Positions 11,147 to 22,075 of a DNA stretch of 64,000 bases are shown piece after piece. This stretch comes from Pleurostoma richardsiae (lineage: Eukaryota; Ascomycota; Sordariomycetes; Calosphaeriales; Pleurostomataceae). The notes below the pieces were generated by a model that did no database searches, was not told the DNA's origin, and saw only the letters and a list, made by a program, of their open reading frames with translations. The stretch lies in assembly GCA_030052745.1 (NCBI GenBank), contig JANBVO010000067.1, positions 1 through 64,000 on the forward strand. Direction: 5' to 3'. Every line of letters begins with the position of its first letter. The first letter of the stretch is position 1. The position numbers and the translations under genes were made by a program.

Positions 11147-11610
11147 CGTGGGCCAAAGCGAGACCGGCTACGCATGCGATACACCTTTCTGATCTCAATG
11201 TTTTCTTGTCGTCGCGAGTCCGTAGTGAAGCGCGTCAATCCACGCCCAGTTATTGAGTGTGTAGTGCGGGGCAGCCGCTACCTATTGGTGGGGTAGTACA
11301 CCACAGTCCAACACCACTACGGAATAAGTACAGCCATCTGGGTGCAACGTCCTTCCAGTGCCGTCTTCACTGTAACCTTATGATGCGATTGAAAAGCAGC
11401 TTATGCATTAGACAGTCGTTCGAGTAAGGCCTCAAGCGTGAGGCCCTCCATAATGCAGCCTATTCTTGGTACGACAGCCTCGAGGAGCCATAATCTGTAC
11501 CGATGCTCTCGCAGCATATCCGTATAATCGTACAGGGTATCGGAAATACAATGCAGAGGTTCTCCTTCTTGGGACTCATACAGGAAGATGGCATCCGTGT
11601 GTTTAGTACA
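11147..11610. other. Intergenic, ASK1 promoter and EAF7 3' flank
   Basis: Upstream region of leftward ASK1 and downstream flank of leftward EAF7. No recognisable frame or repeat. A short poly(A)-like signal for EAF7 was not identified with certainty. Confidence 0.45.
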
Positions 11611-12541
11611 TCAGCCGCCACCACGACCTCTTCCCCTTCCCCTGCCGCGTCCTCTCCCTCGGCCTCTACCCCTACCACTGCCCCCTCGGGTGGTTTTACT
11701 CGCCGGAGTCCCGGTCTCCTCTTCCTCGTTCTCTTCGTCAGCATCTCCGGAATCGCCTGATTCCTCTTCCTCAGCTGCGGTCTCCACCTCCGTCGATTCG
11801 CCCTTGGCCTTGGACGCCGCCCTCATCGCACTCCTCGTCCCCCTTGCAGTCTTCGGAGGCGGGGAGGCACCGGGCGTCTCGCCTTCGGTGTCGTCGACGG
11901 TGCTTGCCCTCGTCTTGGGAACAACCTCGCCACGCTTGCGCTTCTTCCCCTCCGGCGGTGGCGGGGACACTTCCAGGTGAGGAGGCGAAGACGGGGCCTC
12001 GCTAGGGTCCGCGATTGCGCGCTTCAGGATGAGCTCGCCGTAGTCACCCCACGGTAGGTCGAAGTCCTTATACCGCCGGTCGAAGTTTTCGTCCTCGACG
12101 TAGTCCATGTTGTTCTCCCGCTCGTCAATCACGTCCAAGTTGTAGTAGGTACGCAGCTTCTTCCAGATCCCTGGTATCCTGGTATGTGGATAGGTCTCGG
12201 GGTCGAAGCCGTGATTTCGAAGATGCTCGGAGATAGCGATCATCCTGAAGTGCTTGTGCATACCTGCCGCGCGCTGTCAGTCTGCATGTCGGCGTGGAAA
12301 GAGAGGCCAGAGGAGTGCACGCACCTGCTGGCTTCCAGCGCATAACTGCCTTGAACAGTGAAGATTCCTGGTCGTCAGTCCATGGATCGTTCAGATCTAT
12401 CGAAGATGGGTTGGGTGCGGTAGCTGCTGTGGGCGTTTCTGTTGCCCGTGGGGTATCGATATCCATGGCATCGTCTTCGCGAGCTGGCGTCGCCGTGGAC
12501 GGCGTCGCGACGCTGCTGCGGCCCTTCTTCTTGGGAGGCAT
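11611..12541 (-). CDS. EAF7: NuA4 histone acetyltransferase subunit Eaf7 (MRGBP family)
   Basis: Subunit of the NuA4 histone H4/H2A acetyltransferase; in yeast Eaf7 also works with Eaf3 and Eaf5. Exons 12325-12541 and 11611-12263, total 289 residues, with a 61-nt intron. The N-terminal tail is basic and then Thr/Pro-rich. The CT20/Eaf7 domain spans roughly residues 50-145 and reads [20 protein letters not shown], with the intron falling in the final Gly codon, then [14 protein letters not shown] and [21 protein letters not shown]. After it come acidic and Pro-rich stretches and a C-terminal run of alternating Gly-Arg ending RGRGGG, a likely nucleic-acid-binding or methylated RG tail. The stop is TGA directly after the GGG. 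It is divergent from the GCP6-like gene, with 439 nt between the start codons. Confidence 0.92.
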
Positions 12542-12980
12542 CTTGCCAAACGGTACAGCAGCCGAAGAAGATAGCTAGGATAGGTAGGTATGATACTGAT
12601 TGGTAGTGTCGGGTGCGTGTGGCTGCGCGGGAATGCCAGTTGTGCTGATTGTGAGCTCTCGTGAAGTTTGAGTCGCTGAGCCAGAGCTTTGCCAGAGCTC
12701 TTGCTGCTTGTGGGCTCTGTGTTGCTGCAGGTCCCGCCGAGGTCTTAGTGCGCCAATTAAGGGTTGGGGTTATTAGCGCACCCAAGACGCGAGCGCAGTC
12801 GCGTTGCCGTTTGCATCACCACGTAGGTAGTTGACGCCGACTGCTCCTGGGGCACACCAGCGATACGGTACATTATCGTCAATGCAGGGCATTCACTGAC
12901 GCTGGAGAATGGACACAAAACTATCTTTTACACAAGAGTTCTGCCTCATATGCTTTTTGAACATATGAAACCGCGTCGAA
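12542..12980. promoter_or_regulatory. Divergent promoter, EAF7 and GCP6-like gene
   Basis: A 439-nt interval between two start codons on opposite strands, so it must hold both promoters and leaders. Direct reading shows no clear TATA box at a standard place and no long repeat. The assignment follows from gene geometry, not from a recognised factor site. Confidence 0.5.
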
Positions 12981-15908
12981 ATGCAGGCCGCGCCTGACAA
13001 CGAGGATGTGTCCCACGTCTTCGCTATACCCGACTTTTGGAAGTCTCCAAGACTGTTAGATGAGGCTGGAGCGCCTGAAGATGGACTTCCTGTTAATTTG
13101 TTCCAGTGCATGGTTGAAGGTATGTCACTTCTACGTTTACAGATGCTGCTGGACGGCACATTAACTTGGGCAGGAGATGCGCCAAACGCCAAGGCCACCA
13201 CTCTAGGTCTGGATGGCGACAGTTTCTTCAGGCTGCCTCCCTTGCTGGCTTCGTTACCTGAGGACGAAACTCTCGAGAGTCAAGTATCGGATGTCGAGAA
13301 CGCTGATGTTGCATTGTCTGAGGAAACGGACAACTTCGATGACCTGTGGCTTCTCGACTCCTTGGATTCTATAGAACGGCCTAAGCTCCTGACTTGGGAC
13401 TCGTTTACCTTACCAGACGCCAAGGAGGAAACGCCGTTGTTCATAACGGAGGCTGGACCTGCGGCATTCGATGCTCTCTTGGCCTCTGAAGACAGTCCAT
13501 TCACGAGTGAGCCTCATGAAGGGAACAAGACATTGCAGCCGAGCGGATTCTGTTCGTGTCTTTTGGCCCTGGCTCTTGGTCGCGCATCTATACTATTCTC
13601 CTGGAGTGACGAGAAGAAGACCTTCGTTCCAACCTTGTCGTCCACCAAAGTTACGGGTTACTCCGGTGTCGTGCTACGAGGGATCACCAAGCTGTGCCTA
13701 GATTGTGGCAGCGCCAATCGTCTTCTCCGCTACTATGTTGAGGCAGTATATTTGCGGCACGCGTCACAATCTGAGGTTGCCCTAGCGAATGCGGTGGACA
13801 AGCTGCTTCTTGTTGTCCAGAGTGAACTTGGCGGTCGAGGGCGGTCTGTCAGATCACTTCTGCAGCTACAGGATATCGTCCAACCTGTTCATGCTCTCAC
13901 GGCCTATCTAAAGTCTCTTGTTGGAAAACTACCCCGCGGCGCAAGTGACGAGGAAGCTCTAGCAGTCATCTTCGAAGAGGCACAGTCAGTAGAATACGGA
14001 GAGGGTTTTCTGAGAGACACGTTGCGTGAAATTCTGGTGATGGTCTCAAAACCCTGGACAAACTTTGTCGAAGAATGGATCGGCCTAAGGGAGGAGCAGG
14101 GCCTGCAGCTCACGAAGGATGGGCTTGGTAAAGGCTTCGTCAAAGTTCATAGCCAAACCTGGGCTGATGAACTCGGGCTCGACCTGGAGGAGCGCGATTA
14201 CTTCTTCGACGAAGAGAAGATGCCAAACTTTATGCCTGCCGATGTCGCTCGGGCGATCTTCGAGACTGGCCGGAACATACGCTTCCTCCGAGAAAACCAT
14301 TCAGGCCACCCACTTGCTCATGTCGTTCTTGGGTCTGTTCAGGAGTCGCCTACGCTCGAATGGCAGTTTGACTGGGAGGCCATCACGAAGATAGAGGAGA
14401 AAGCTCTCGCCTATGAAGAGGCGCTGTCTGAGGCTATCCGCCGACACCACTCTGATGAAGGCGGGCATTTGGCTCGCCAAAGAGGTGATTCATCGGATCA
14501 AGGCGCCTCCGAACTTCAGTTCTTAGGCAGGAGCGAGGAAGACATCGAGACGAGACTGCTAGCTTCTATGGCCGAGATTGAACAGCCGATCAAGCACTCC
14601 CATCACACAAGCCGCCTCTCGGCTATTCTCAAAGCCTGTCTCTTCAATCGTGGTGGGGATAGACAAAGTATGGCGCGCGATATTACACCTCACTGGTCAC
14701 TTCTGCCCCTCCTGTCTTTTGGCCCTATCGTTTCCGCTCAGTCTCGCCTGGTGAATAGGGAATGCCTCAGATTACTCTTCAGCACGCATGAGTTGCGAGA
14801 ACATCTGAATCTTCTGAGAGAGTTCTCTCTGTTTGGCAACGGGGTCTTCTCCAGCCGGCTCTCGCATGCTCTCTTCGACCCAGACTTGGATGCCACAGAG
14901 CGTAAGGCTGGTGCGTTCCGCTCCGGAGGGACGATGGGCTTGCGGTTAGGCAGGCGGGACAATTGGCCTCCCGCAAGTTCAGAGCTACGGCTAGCCCTCA
15001 TGGGAGTACTCGCGGAGAGCTACATTCCCAAGTCAAACATTGGGAAACGCTCAGAGGACATACACTACTCAAAGGGACAGCTACCCGGAGATATGAGCTT
15101 CGCTGTACGGGACCTGTCCGCAGAAGATATGGAGAGATGCATGGACCCAGACTCCTTGGAGGCCCTGGACTTCCTTCAACTCACCTACAAGCCGCCGTCA
15201 GCTCTACGGCCCATCATGACGCCTGGATTGCTGGTTAAATATGATCGGATATTCAAGCACCTGCTCCGGGTACTCCGCATGGTCTACATAATGAACCAGA
15301 TGTTCTCGGAGACGGGCTTGAAAACGAGCCAAAAGCAAAGCATTGGCAACGCTGTGCGGCGCTTTCAGATCGAATCTCACCACTTTATATCCAGTGTTGC
15401 CACCTATTTCCTCGACACCGGCGTTAGCATGCCGTGGCGGGATTTCGAGGCATGGATAGACGGCGTCGAGGCATCACTGCAACCAGCTGCCGCGGGTGCC
15501 TCACAGCATAACTGCAGCCCTGTCAAGCTGCGGGATTACCATGACCAGACTCTGGACGATATCATGCGCGCTCTACTCTTGAGGAAGCGACAGCAGCCGG
15601 TCCTCGGTCTTCTCGACGACATATTCGCTAGCATTCTACAGTTCACGAAGACTCTGAGGGAGAGCCGCCAGGACGATAACCTTGACGACGCAGAGGGGAA
15701 GATAAAAGGGCTGTACTCGACATTCCGAAAGAAGGTCGAGGTCTTCATCACGGTGTGTCGCGGTCTCGGCGAGAAGGCCAGCTACGAGACGAGGCATGAC
15801 AAGCGTAGCGATGCCACCAGGAACGAGAGGATGACAGAGGAGAACCCGATTATGAAACTTGTTCTGATGCTGGATATGTCCAACTACTACACCCGGAGGG
15901 AGTCTTAA
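12981..15908 (+). CDS. Gamma-tubulin complex component, GCP6/Alp16-like
   Basis: Single exon of 975 residues, Spc97/Spc98 (GCP) family, expected at the spindle pole body and microtubule organising centres in the gamma-tubulin ring complex. The first 170 residues are acidic and poorly conserved. The N-terminal GRIP region contains ILVMVSKPWTNFVEEWIGL and then VARAIFETGRNIRFLRENH. The C-terminal region contains SLEALDFLQLTYKPPSALR and LVKYDRIFKHLLRVLRMVY, which is the gamma-tubulin-binding half in this family. It ends in a charged tail. The GRIP1 wording (EEWIGL, ETGRNIRFL) looks like fungal GCP6 rather than GCP2 or GCP3, but GCP5 is possible. A separate GCP2 lies at 51964-54867. No frame breaks seen. 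Confidence 0.8.
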   Translation: MQAAPDNEDVSHVFAIPDFWKSPRLLDEAGAPEDGLPVNLFQCMVEGMSLLRLQMLLDGTLTWAGDAPNAKATTLGLDGDSFFRLPPLLASLPEDETLESQVSDVENADVALSEETDNFDDLWLLDSLDSIERPKLLTWDSFTLPDAKEETPLFITEAGPAAFDALLASEDSPFTSEPHEGNKTLQPSGFCSCLLALALGRASILFSWSDEKKTFVPTLSSTKVTGYSGVVLRGITKLCLDCGSANRLLRYYVEAVYLRHASQSEVALANAVDKLLLVVQSELGGRGRSVRSLLQLQDIVQPVHALTAYLKSLVGKLPRGASDEEALAVIFEEAQSVEYGEGFLRDTLREILVMVSKPWTNFVEEWIGLREEQGLQLTKDGLGKGFVKVHSQTWADELGLDLEERDYFFDEEKMPNFMPADVARAIFETGRNIRFLRENHSGHPLAHVVLGSVQESPTLEWQFDWEAITKIEEKALAYEEALSEAIRRHHSDEGGHLARQRGDSSDQGASELQFLGRSEEDIETRLLASMAEIEQPIKHSHHTSRLSAILKACLFNRGGDRQSMARDITPHWSLLPLLSFGPIVSAQSRLVNRECLRLLFSTHELREHLNLLREFSLFGNGVFSSRLSHALFDPDLDATERKAGAFRSGGTMGLRLGRRDNWPPASSELRLALMGVLAESYIPKSNIGKRSEDIHYSKGQLPGDMSFAVRDLSAEDMERCMDPDSLEALDFLQLTYKPPSALRPIMTPGLLVKYDRIFKHLLRVLRMVYIMNQMFSETGLKTSQKQSIGNAVRRFQIESHHFISSVATYFLDTGVSMPWRDFEAWIDGVEASLQPAAAGASQHNCSPVKLRDYHDQTLDDIMRALLLRKRQQPVLGLLDDIFASILQFTKTLRESRQDDNLDDAEGKIKGLYSTFRKKVEVFITVCRGLGEKASYETRHDKRSDATRNERMTEENPIMKLVLMLDMSNYYTRRES

Positions 15909-18900
15909 GCAGTAGTAGAAAAGAAATGTGAGGCTAGATCTACCAGACGACTCGAAGTCCCTTGCGAGCCATGGAAATGCAAAGCGTAACTTGGTCTCTC
16001 CAGTATGGCTCTCTTAAGAGCGAGCAGGCACTGCCGCCGTCCAGAACCGTAGTCGGGAAGAGGCAGGCACTCAGCGTCACGGAACACTGGCTCGGATTCG
16101 TCAAGACTTGATTTCGGATGCTCTAAACATCTATCTATCTGCCTGCCTTGCCTCCCGGGACGTCTCCCCGGCAGTCAGGATCAGATAACCTGACATGGAC
16201 CCTGAAGTCCCTTCGAATTCCGAGCACACCCTTTATCTGTGACACCGGCCCTCACTGCATCTTGTGTGCCTCCAATTCCTGCTTCCGGCAGCTACAGTTG
16301 TCATGGCATGCAGGCTACAGATCCGTACACACCATCTGCAGGGCGATACGCCGGGTTCGTTTGTTTACATGCCGCCATGCACGCTTGCACCTTTAGTTAG
16401 GGATCAGGTGGGAATTACGCTACGCGCCCGTTTAGTGAGAAGTGATAGTTACTGTCCAAGGCAGGCGAAGGAACAGAGCCAAGAGGGACGGAGACATCCC
16501 GCGGAGAACGGGCAAGCGACCAGCGACGTGCGTCGCCGGCTATGCGGAATGAAGGTGGCAGGGCGCAGGACGAGGGCACGATGGCTGGCAGCGACGCGTT
16601 GCTAGTCCTGCTAGTCCCGAAGCACGCACGCACCTACATAAACATACCAGACGCGATGCGCCTATCGAACGATATGATGTCGACTTTGGGTGAGGGAGGG
16701 GAAGGGGGGAGGTTTCGGCAGACCTTCGCTGTGCCCACCGACTGTGCCCACTGTGCCCACTGTGCCCACCCTGCACAGCCCCCACTTGCCGTCAAGTCGC
16801 TTGCAATCTCCTGCATGAACCAGATCCAGTTCCCACTCTTGACACCACAGAACGGGGCGCCGAGCCGGCCGCGTCTCTTTCAGGCAGTTTTCCACGACTC
16901 CACCCCTCCTCCCTGACCCTGACGAGACGAAAATCTCCCGAGGGGGTCCTCTCCAACGGCTGTCACCAGCTAGACACACACGTAAGAAGAGACAGGGACG
17001 CGTGACCGTGACGACGTGTTCGGCGGCCCCTGGCAGAGGGAGGCAAGGGGTCACCATGACTCGAGACAGGCGGGAGGGGGAGAGTGCTGCGAGGGCTGTG
17101 AGGACGCCCCCTTTCTTCCCATCCCCTCCTCGGGGGCACAAGCACTGGGCAACGCCGCGACGACTTGTTTCGCCCTAAAAATGGAGCTTCCAGGGCGTGT
17201 CTCTCTTGGTGTGTTACAGTATTCTAGAATGCGATGCACGGAGCGCCCTGTTGCCATGTCTTGCCGAGGAGCAACTTTGCTCCGCAGCAGCTCCCTGCAG
17301 CTCCCCAGCGAATCCGCCGGGATAGCGCCCTGCTGCTTGATGAAACGGGCAATGCTGTCTGCGAGGCTTTTCTTGTTTCGACTCTTGCTGCTCCCTTAGC
17401 TCGCAATAGAGTGACGTAAAGGTGAAAAGCTCATTCGGGCAGACGTGCAGGCTCGGGGGCCAATACCGATCAGTGGTTGCGCCATGATTAGCCAAAGGCA
17501 CTCGGTCGTATCAGTAATAGCGACGTATGTACTGTACAACGGGGTTTGCTTGTGTACGTTGTCGTGATGGTTGATCTGAGTCCATGACTCGTACAGCGAG
17601 GCCGTCGTCGGAAAGCAACACGTCGCCGCGCGCTGCTTCATTAGCTACGGGTTCGTCCAAATTCCTCACTGTGCCTCGGTCCGGGGATTCCTGAATCGCC
17701 AAACAGCAGAAGGGCCGACCCTACTGACTCCTTTCTCCTGCCTTGGATGTTATTCACTTGTTGCGGGTGGTTACTGACAGCAGCCCAGCCAACCAGCCTT
17801 GGAAGATGCCTTCGGCTATGCCTCGGTATGTTTAGTCGCTTTTTTGCCCGGTTTGATGATTCAACCGCCGTAAGAGTTTTCATCCTTTGTCGAGCCTGCA
17901 ATGGCCGAAGTGGCGGTCAGCCAGGAAACGCGTTGTAATTTCCTGCCGTAATGCTTGAAAGCGTGTGCGTCCCTTGACGGACGGTGGTGCGGTTGTCAAA
18001 ACAGATCTAGACACCTGCAAAACAGGCGCGGGGAGAGACGCGCTTTTGAAACGTTCTCTAATATGGAGTCCCAGATCTGATGTGGAGGCCGCGTGAGGAG
18101 AAAGGATGGATCCCGCCCGCATCGCGAGTCTGTTCTCCTCAAGCTCGCCTCCGGGCTCCAGAGGCGCGATGGGGACCGCGCCGACCGTATCCAGAAAGCC
18201 TCTCTTGTCACCTATCTGCCGGTGAGGCCTGTTGGTGATGCCCACTTCCTCGACTCGCCGTCACAGTCCCGGGTCAGTGCTTCCGGTCCAATAGCAGGCG
18301 CAGACCGACCGCACCCTCTCGAGATGCGACGGTGTCATCGCCGAGGCCACTTGGTCTTCCCGTGACCGGCGTCAAATTTGAAGGGACCAACAAGCCCTTG
18401 GTGGGATCGTCAAGCCACGGGCGAGGGCCGGATTACCCTTTTGGGGCCAACCGCCCGTCTTGACAGGGATCTGCCACGAGGCATTGATGATGGGCTCCAT
18501 TTGCCAGGGGCCCAACCTCCCATCTTTCTGGGAGGGATCTTGGCTCCGCAAATGGGTCCTTGTGCAAGCCACTGCCGCTCGCTCCAAACCTCTGGGATTC
18601 GACCAATATTTTAGTGAACAGAGGGCGGTATAGTTAGTGTGCGGGCTGTACTCTTGAGGGTAATAGTAGACCAGGTTCATCCTATCGTGTCCTGATGAGA
18701 AGGAAAAGCGCAGAGGGGATTTCGGGTCTGTCTAGTCAGTGACTCTCCTCGTAACGGCTAGTCTCGTACGGTGAGAGACTGTCCTGACTTCGCGCGAGCA
18801 AATGCTGCTTGTACAGTGCCAGTCTCGCGATATTTCACGGAGTACCGCAGCCCACGCAAAGTACTTACCCAAGGATATTATGACGCGACGGTTAATACCG

Positions 18901-21900
18901 GTCTACCTATGTCGTATCTGTCACAAGGTCGCAGCATCATGCGCTGTCGCGCCGCTTGGATTCTTGATTCTGTACGAAAGCTAGACCGTATTGGGGATGT
19001 TCCTCGAGCCAAATCACCGCCGGTTTTGGGATAACCCTGGAATAACCAAACTCTGCATCTCGGATCGCTTTGACAAGTCTCCTTGCTTGGAATGCTCAGA
19101 GCGTTTCCAGTCCCGGAGACGAGGCGGTGCACAAGTTCACGGTGTCTCGGGCAAGGTCGGGGCGAGCAGGCGAGCGACTCGGCCACCCCCCAAGGGAGCA
19201 ATGACCTGCGTGCCCTTTGATGCAGAGGTGGCTCGAGTCTGGGACCCTTGAATGCACTCGGACGCAAGGATGACATGTCGGCCAACGACAGCCGAAGCAG
19301 TCGGAGAGGACACCGACGGCGAGTCGGAACCTGGCCGAGATAGGACCCTGATAAGGGAGATGAACCGAAAGATTTCACCCCCTCTCTCGGTGCTCAAGTA
19401 CTCTGTAACCAGGAGGGCTTGCGTTATCGGCGCCAACAGCCAATCACGGTTTCGTGTTGGGAGGCGGTCTGTTCGGGGATAGATCCGGGTATGCGTCTCC
19501 CCCTCCCTCCCACTGCAAACGGAGGTTACCGTCACACGCCCAGTTCGAACTGATGGGATTACGAGTCGGCAGAAGTCCGGTCCTTTGCGCAGTGCGCGAG
19601 AGAGAGAGAGGGAGAGAGTGTGTCGGCGGCAGACTCGACCATCCATCTTGCCCACCACTTCGTTCGGAAATTGCAGTCTGTCCTCTCGATGGTCGATCGT
19701 CTCAAAGCGACGTTCCTTGGATTTATATAGCTGCATCGCAAGAGGTTCTCACGTTCCACAAAGGCTACCGTGGGAGTGGAATCAAGATGGACCCTCCCAG
19801 AGCCTCCAAGAGATCGTTCCCGGGCTGATGGAGCTCACTAGACCCTTTTTTGACCTCTGCGGAGCCACGCTGTGCCCGTTTCATGCCCCCAACAGCCGAA
19901 ACTGGTGAGGGGCACACACACCTTCTGTTGTTTCAGTGCTGGTGTATATAATCGTGGGGGCTGGTTTTCAACATCTCTGATAACGCTTGCTAGCGATGAA
20001 TTCTGCCGTCTCTGGGAGGGTTTGTTACTCCAAAAAAAAAGCCGTCAATGCTAGACGAAGAGTCATGGGACCGATAGTAGCAGAGTTCTGACAAAGAACA
20101 AACCTCCCAAACACCTAACAGGATCTGGAAGTTCCCTTCTCGGTGATGCTCCTTGGCTTCCGTCTGTCGGGCTCATAGCCGGCACACAGATGCCTTTGGC
20201 CTAAAACAGGATAAGCTCGATCGTCTTTGACTCGTGTGGCGGCGCTGTACTCCGTACGTCAAGGCGCGTGTACCTATTGCCGCAGCGCAGGGACTTGATA
20301 GCAACTGGTACGGACCGAGCACCATAATCTGCGAGTCATCTCGATGAACCGTGCTAATGCTCTGATTGCCATCGTAAGAATACTCGATGTCAGGAACTGA
20401 ATCTTGCATCGAGGCACCATGCTTCTAGTTAGAGTTTCGAAGGAGTTGGCGACCCTCGAGGGGATGCCATGCGCGGCGACGTAAAACCTACTGACGCAAT
20501 GACTGCGTCGTTGATTCAGTTTGTGCCCCAACGACTTCGCCGGAGAAATGTCCGTAGGCACGCGTTAGACAACAAGATGCCCCAAGGCCCCGAGAGTCCG
20601 AACACCCAACTCGTGTTGTTCCAGACACGAAAATACGGACGAAGCAATGATTGAGCCTATGAAATCGAACAGCGCCAGGACGTGAGATTGCTAGTCTGAT
20701 AGCTCCTGGTAAGTTCGTACAGTAGGCCGGATGCGACCTGATACAAGCTGGCTGCCTCACCTACAAGCGTAACTTCTTTCTTGTCGAGCCGAGACACCCT
20801 GACTCGATCAAGCTTCTGTTTCCTCCCTCAGGAATTTCCTGCTTCGGATGTCACGGTTAGGTAGAGTAGAGTACGAGGACAGCAAAGGGTGTGCCGGATG
20901 GTGAGTGTATTCCCGCGAGGTATTGCCGACGGTTCTGCCGAGTTTGGCGCTGTGTATTCCCCTGCTCTGCTGGTCCAAGGATGTCGGGCTTAGCAATGTA
21001 GACTGTACTTTTCTTTACCCTTGATTTGCCGGAGGGACTCTTCCACGCGTTCACATCGAGCGTGGGCGTTTCGGCCGGCAATTCGTGGCAATCAGCACCA
21101 GCTAACACTGTGCGATGATGGCCAGTCTCTGCATCGGCCTCCTTGCGGCATACCGTAACTGCATGGATACTTGTAGCATTGCCGCGTCTTGTGCCACGAG
21201 TTGGCCAGAGAGAGCAAGCCAGCTCACACTACATGACAGAGCCCCCCCGCCGAGGCACGTCTGCCACTGTAGCAGTACGGAGTACGGTGTAAGGTAATAA
21301 CATCTGCAAATGGGAACGTCGATAGAGTAACAGGTAAGGTATGTCCGGTGGCATGTAGGTGAGGAGTATGAGCAGGGGTCTCGCCATCGTCACATGCGTT
21401 GTTCAACTAGAGTTCCCAACCTCTTCCGTACCGTACCGCAACATCGACGGCTCTCAGGTTGACTGCCACCGTTCGGATGTACTCGGTCAGGTAACTCCGT
21501 ACTCGGTATAATCTTGGCAGGACGAGGGTGCGGGCTTTGTCAGAAGACTGTCAGTCAGCCAGTCCGCCCGTCGTTCGGTCACAAAGGAAATCCTGCACTG
21601 TTGCCCCTTGTCGCCAGCACTGTGTCTTATGGAAGCACCGCACTGGCCGCATGTAGCCCTGGTACTCGCTGCAACCAACATCCGCACCGTACCTACATGA
21701 ACTCTGAGGCCACGAAAACTGATGGAATTAGTGCTTAGAGCACTGAGGCAGGGCATATAATCCAACTTGAGGAAATGTCCCGTCTGGCTGCATGATTTCG
21801 CAGACGGCAGTCGAAGAATGTACGGAGGAGACTGGTACGGTGGCAGAGCAGACAAGGTTACGTGGGCATTTCGCCGGTCATTGCCGTGACATAACTCGAC
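15909..21900. other. Gene-poor block of about 6 kb
   Basis: No frame here has a recognisable domain or a convincing run of coding-like sequence with matching splice sites. It holds a 9-bp tandem repeat (16730-16769), a GA-rich stretch near 19595-19620 and a short A-run near 20030. TACTCCGTA/TACGGAGTA-type motifs occur near 18838, 20248, 21275 and 21495. GC content is similar to the flanks by eye, so there is no sign of strong repeat-induced point mutation. Small intron-rich genes could be hidden; I could not support any. Confidence 0.5.
16730..16769. repeat. Short tandem repeat, 9-bp unit tgtgcccac
   Basis: Three perfect head-to-tail copies of tgtgcccac (16743-16769), plus one more copy at 16730-16738 separated by a 4-nt spacer. 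It lies in non-coding sequence and is a plain minisatellite. Confidence 0.9.
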
Positions 21901-21945
21901 TGGGTTAGATCGACCGGCATCGGAAATCGTGTCCCTGATGCTCAA

Positions 21946-22075
21946 GTACGTACCCTGCTTGGTGCAAGTGCAGCAAGGTACCTGTACGTTTACGGAAAAG
22001 TCGAGTACAGTACCTCAACTGGGTACTTGCACAAGGTACTCTACATACAGTACTGTACCTAGGTACTCTGCGTAC
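21946..22075. repeat. GTAC-rich cluster with a 12-bp palindrome
   Basis: Twelve GTAC tetranucleotides fall within 130 bp (at 21946, 21950, 21978, 21984, 22005, 22010, 22023, 22036, 22050, 22055, 22063, 22072); chance at even base composition would give about one in 256 positions. It includes the perfect palindrome gtacctaggtac at 22055-22066. It lies about 1.1 kb upstream of the C2H2 transcription factor start codon. Function is unknown. Confidence 0.85.
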
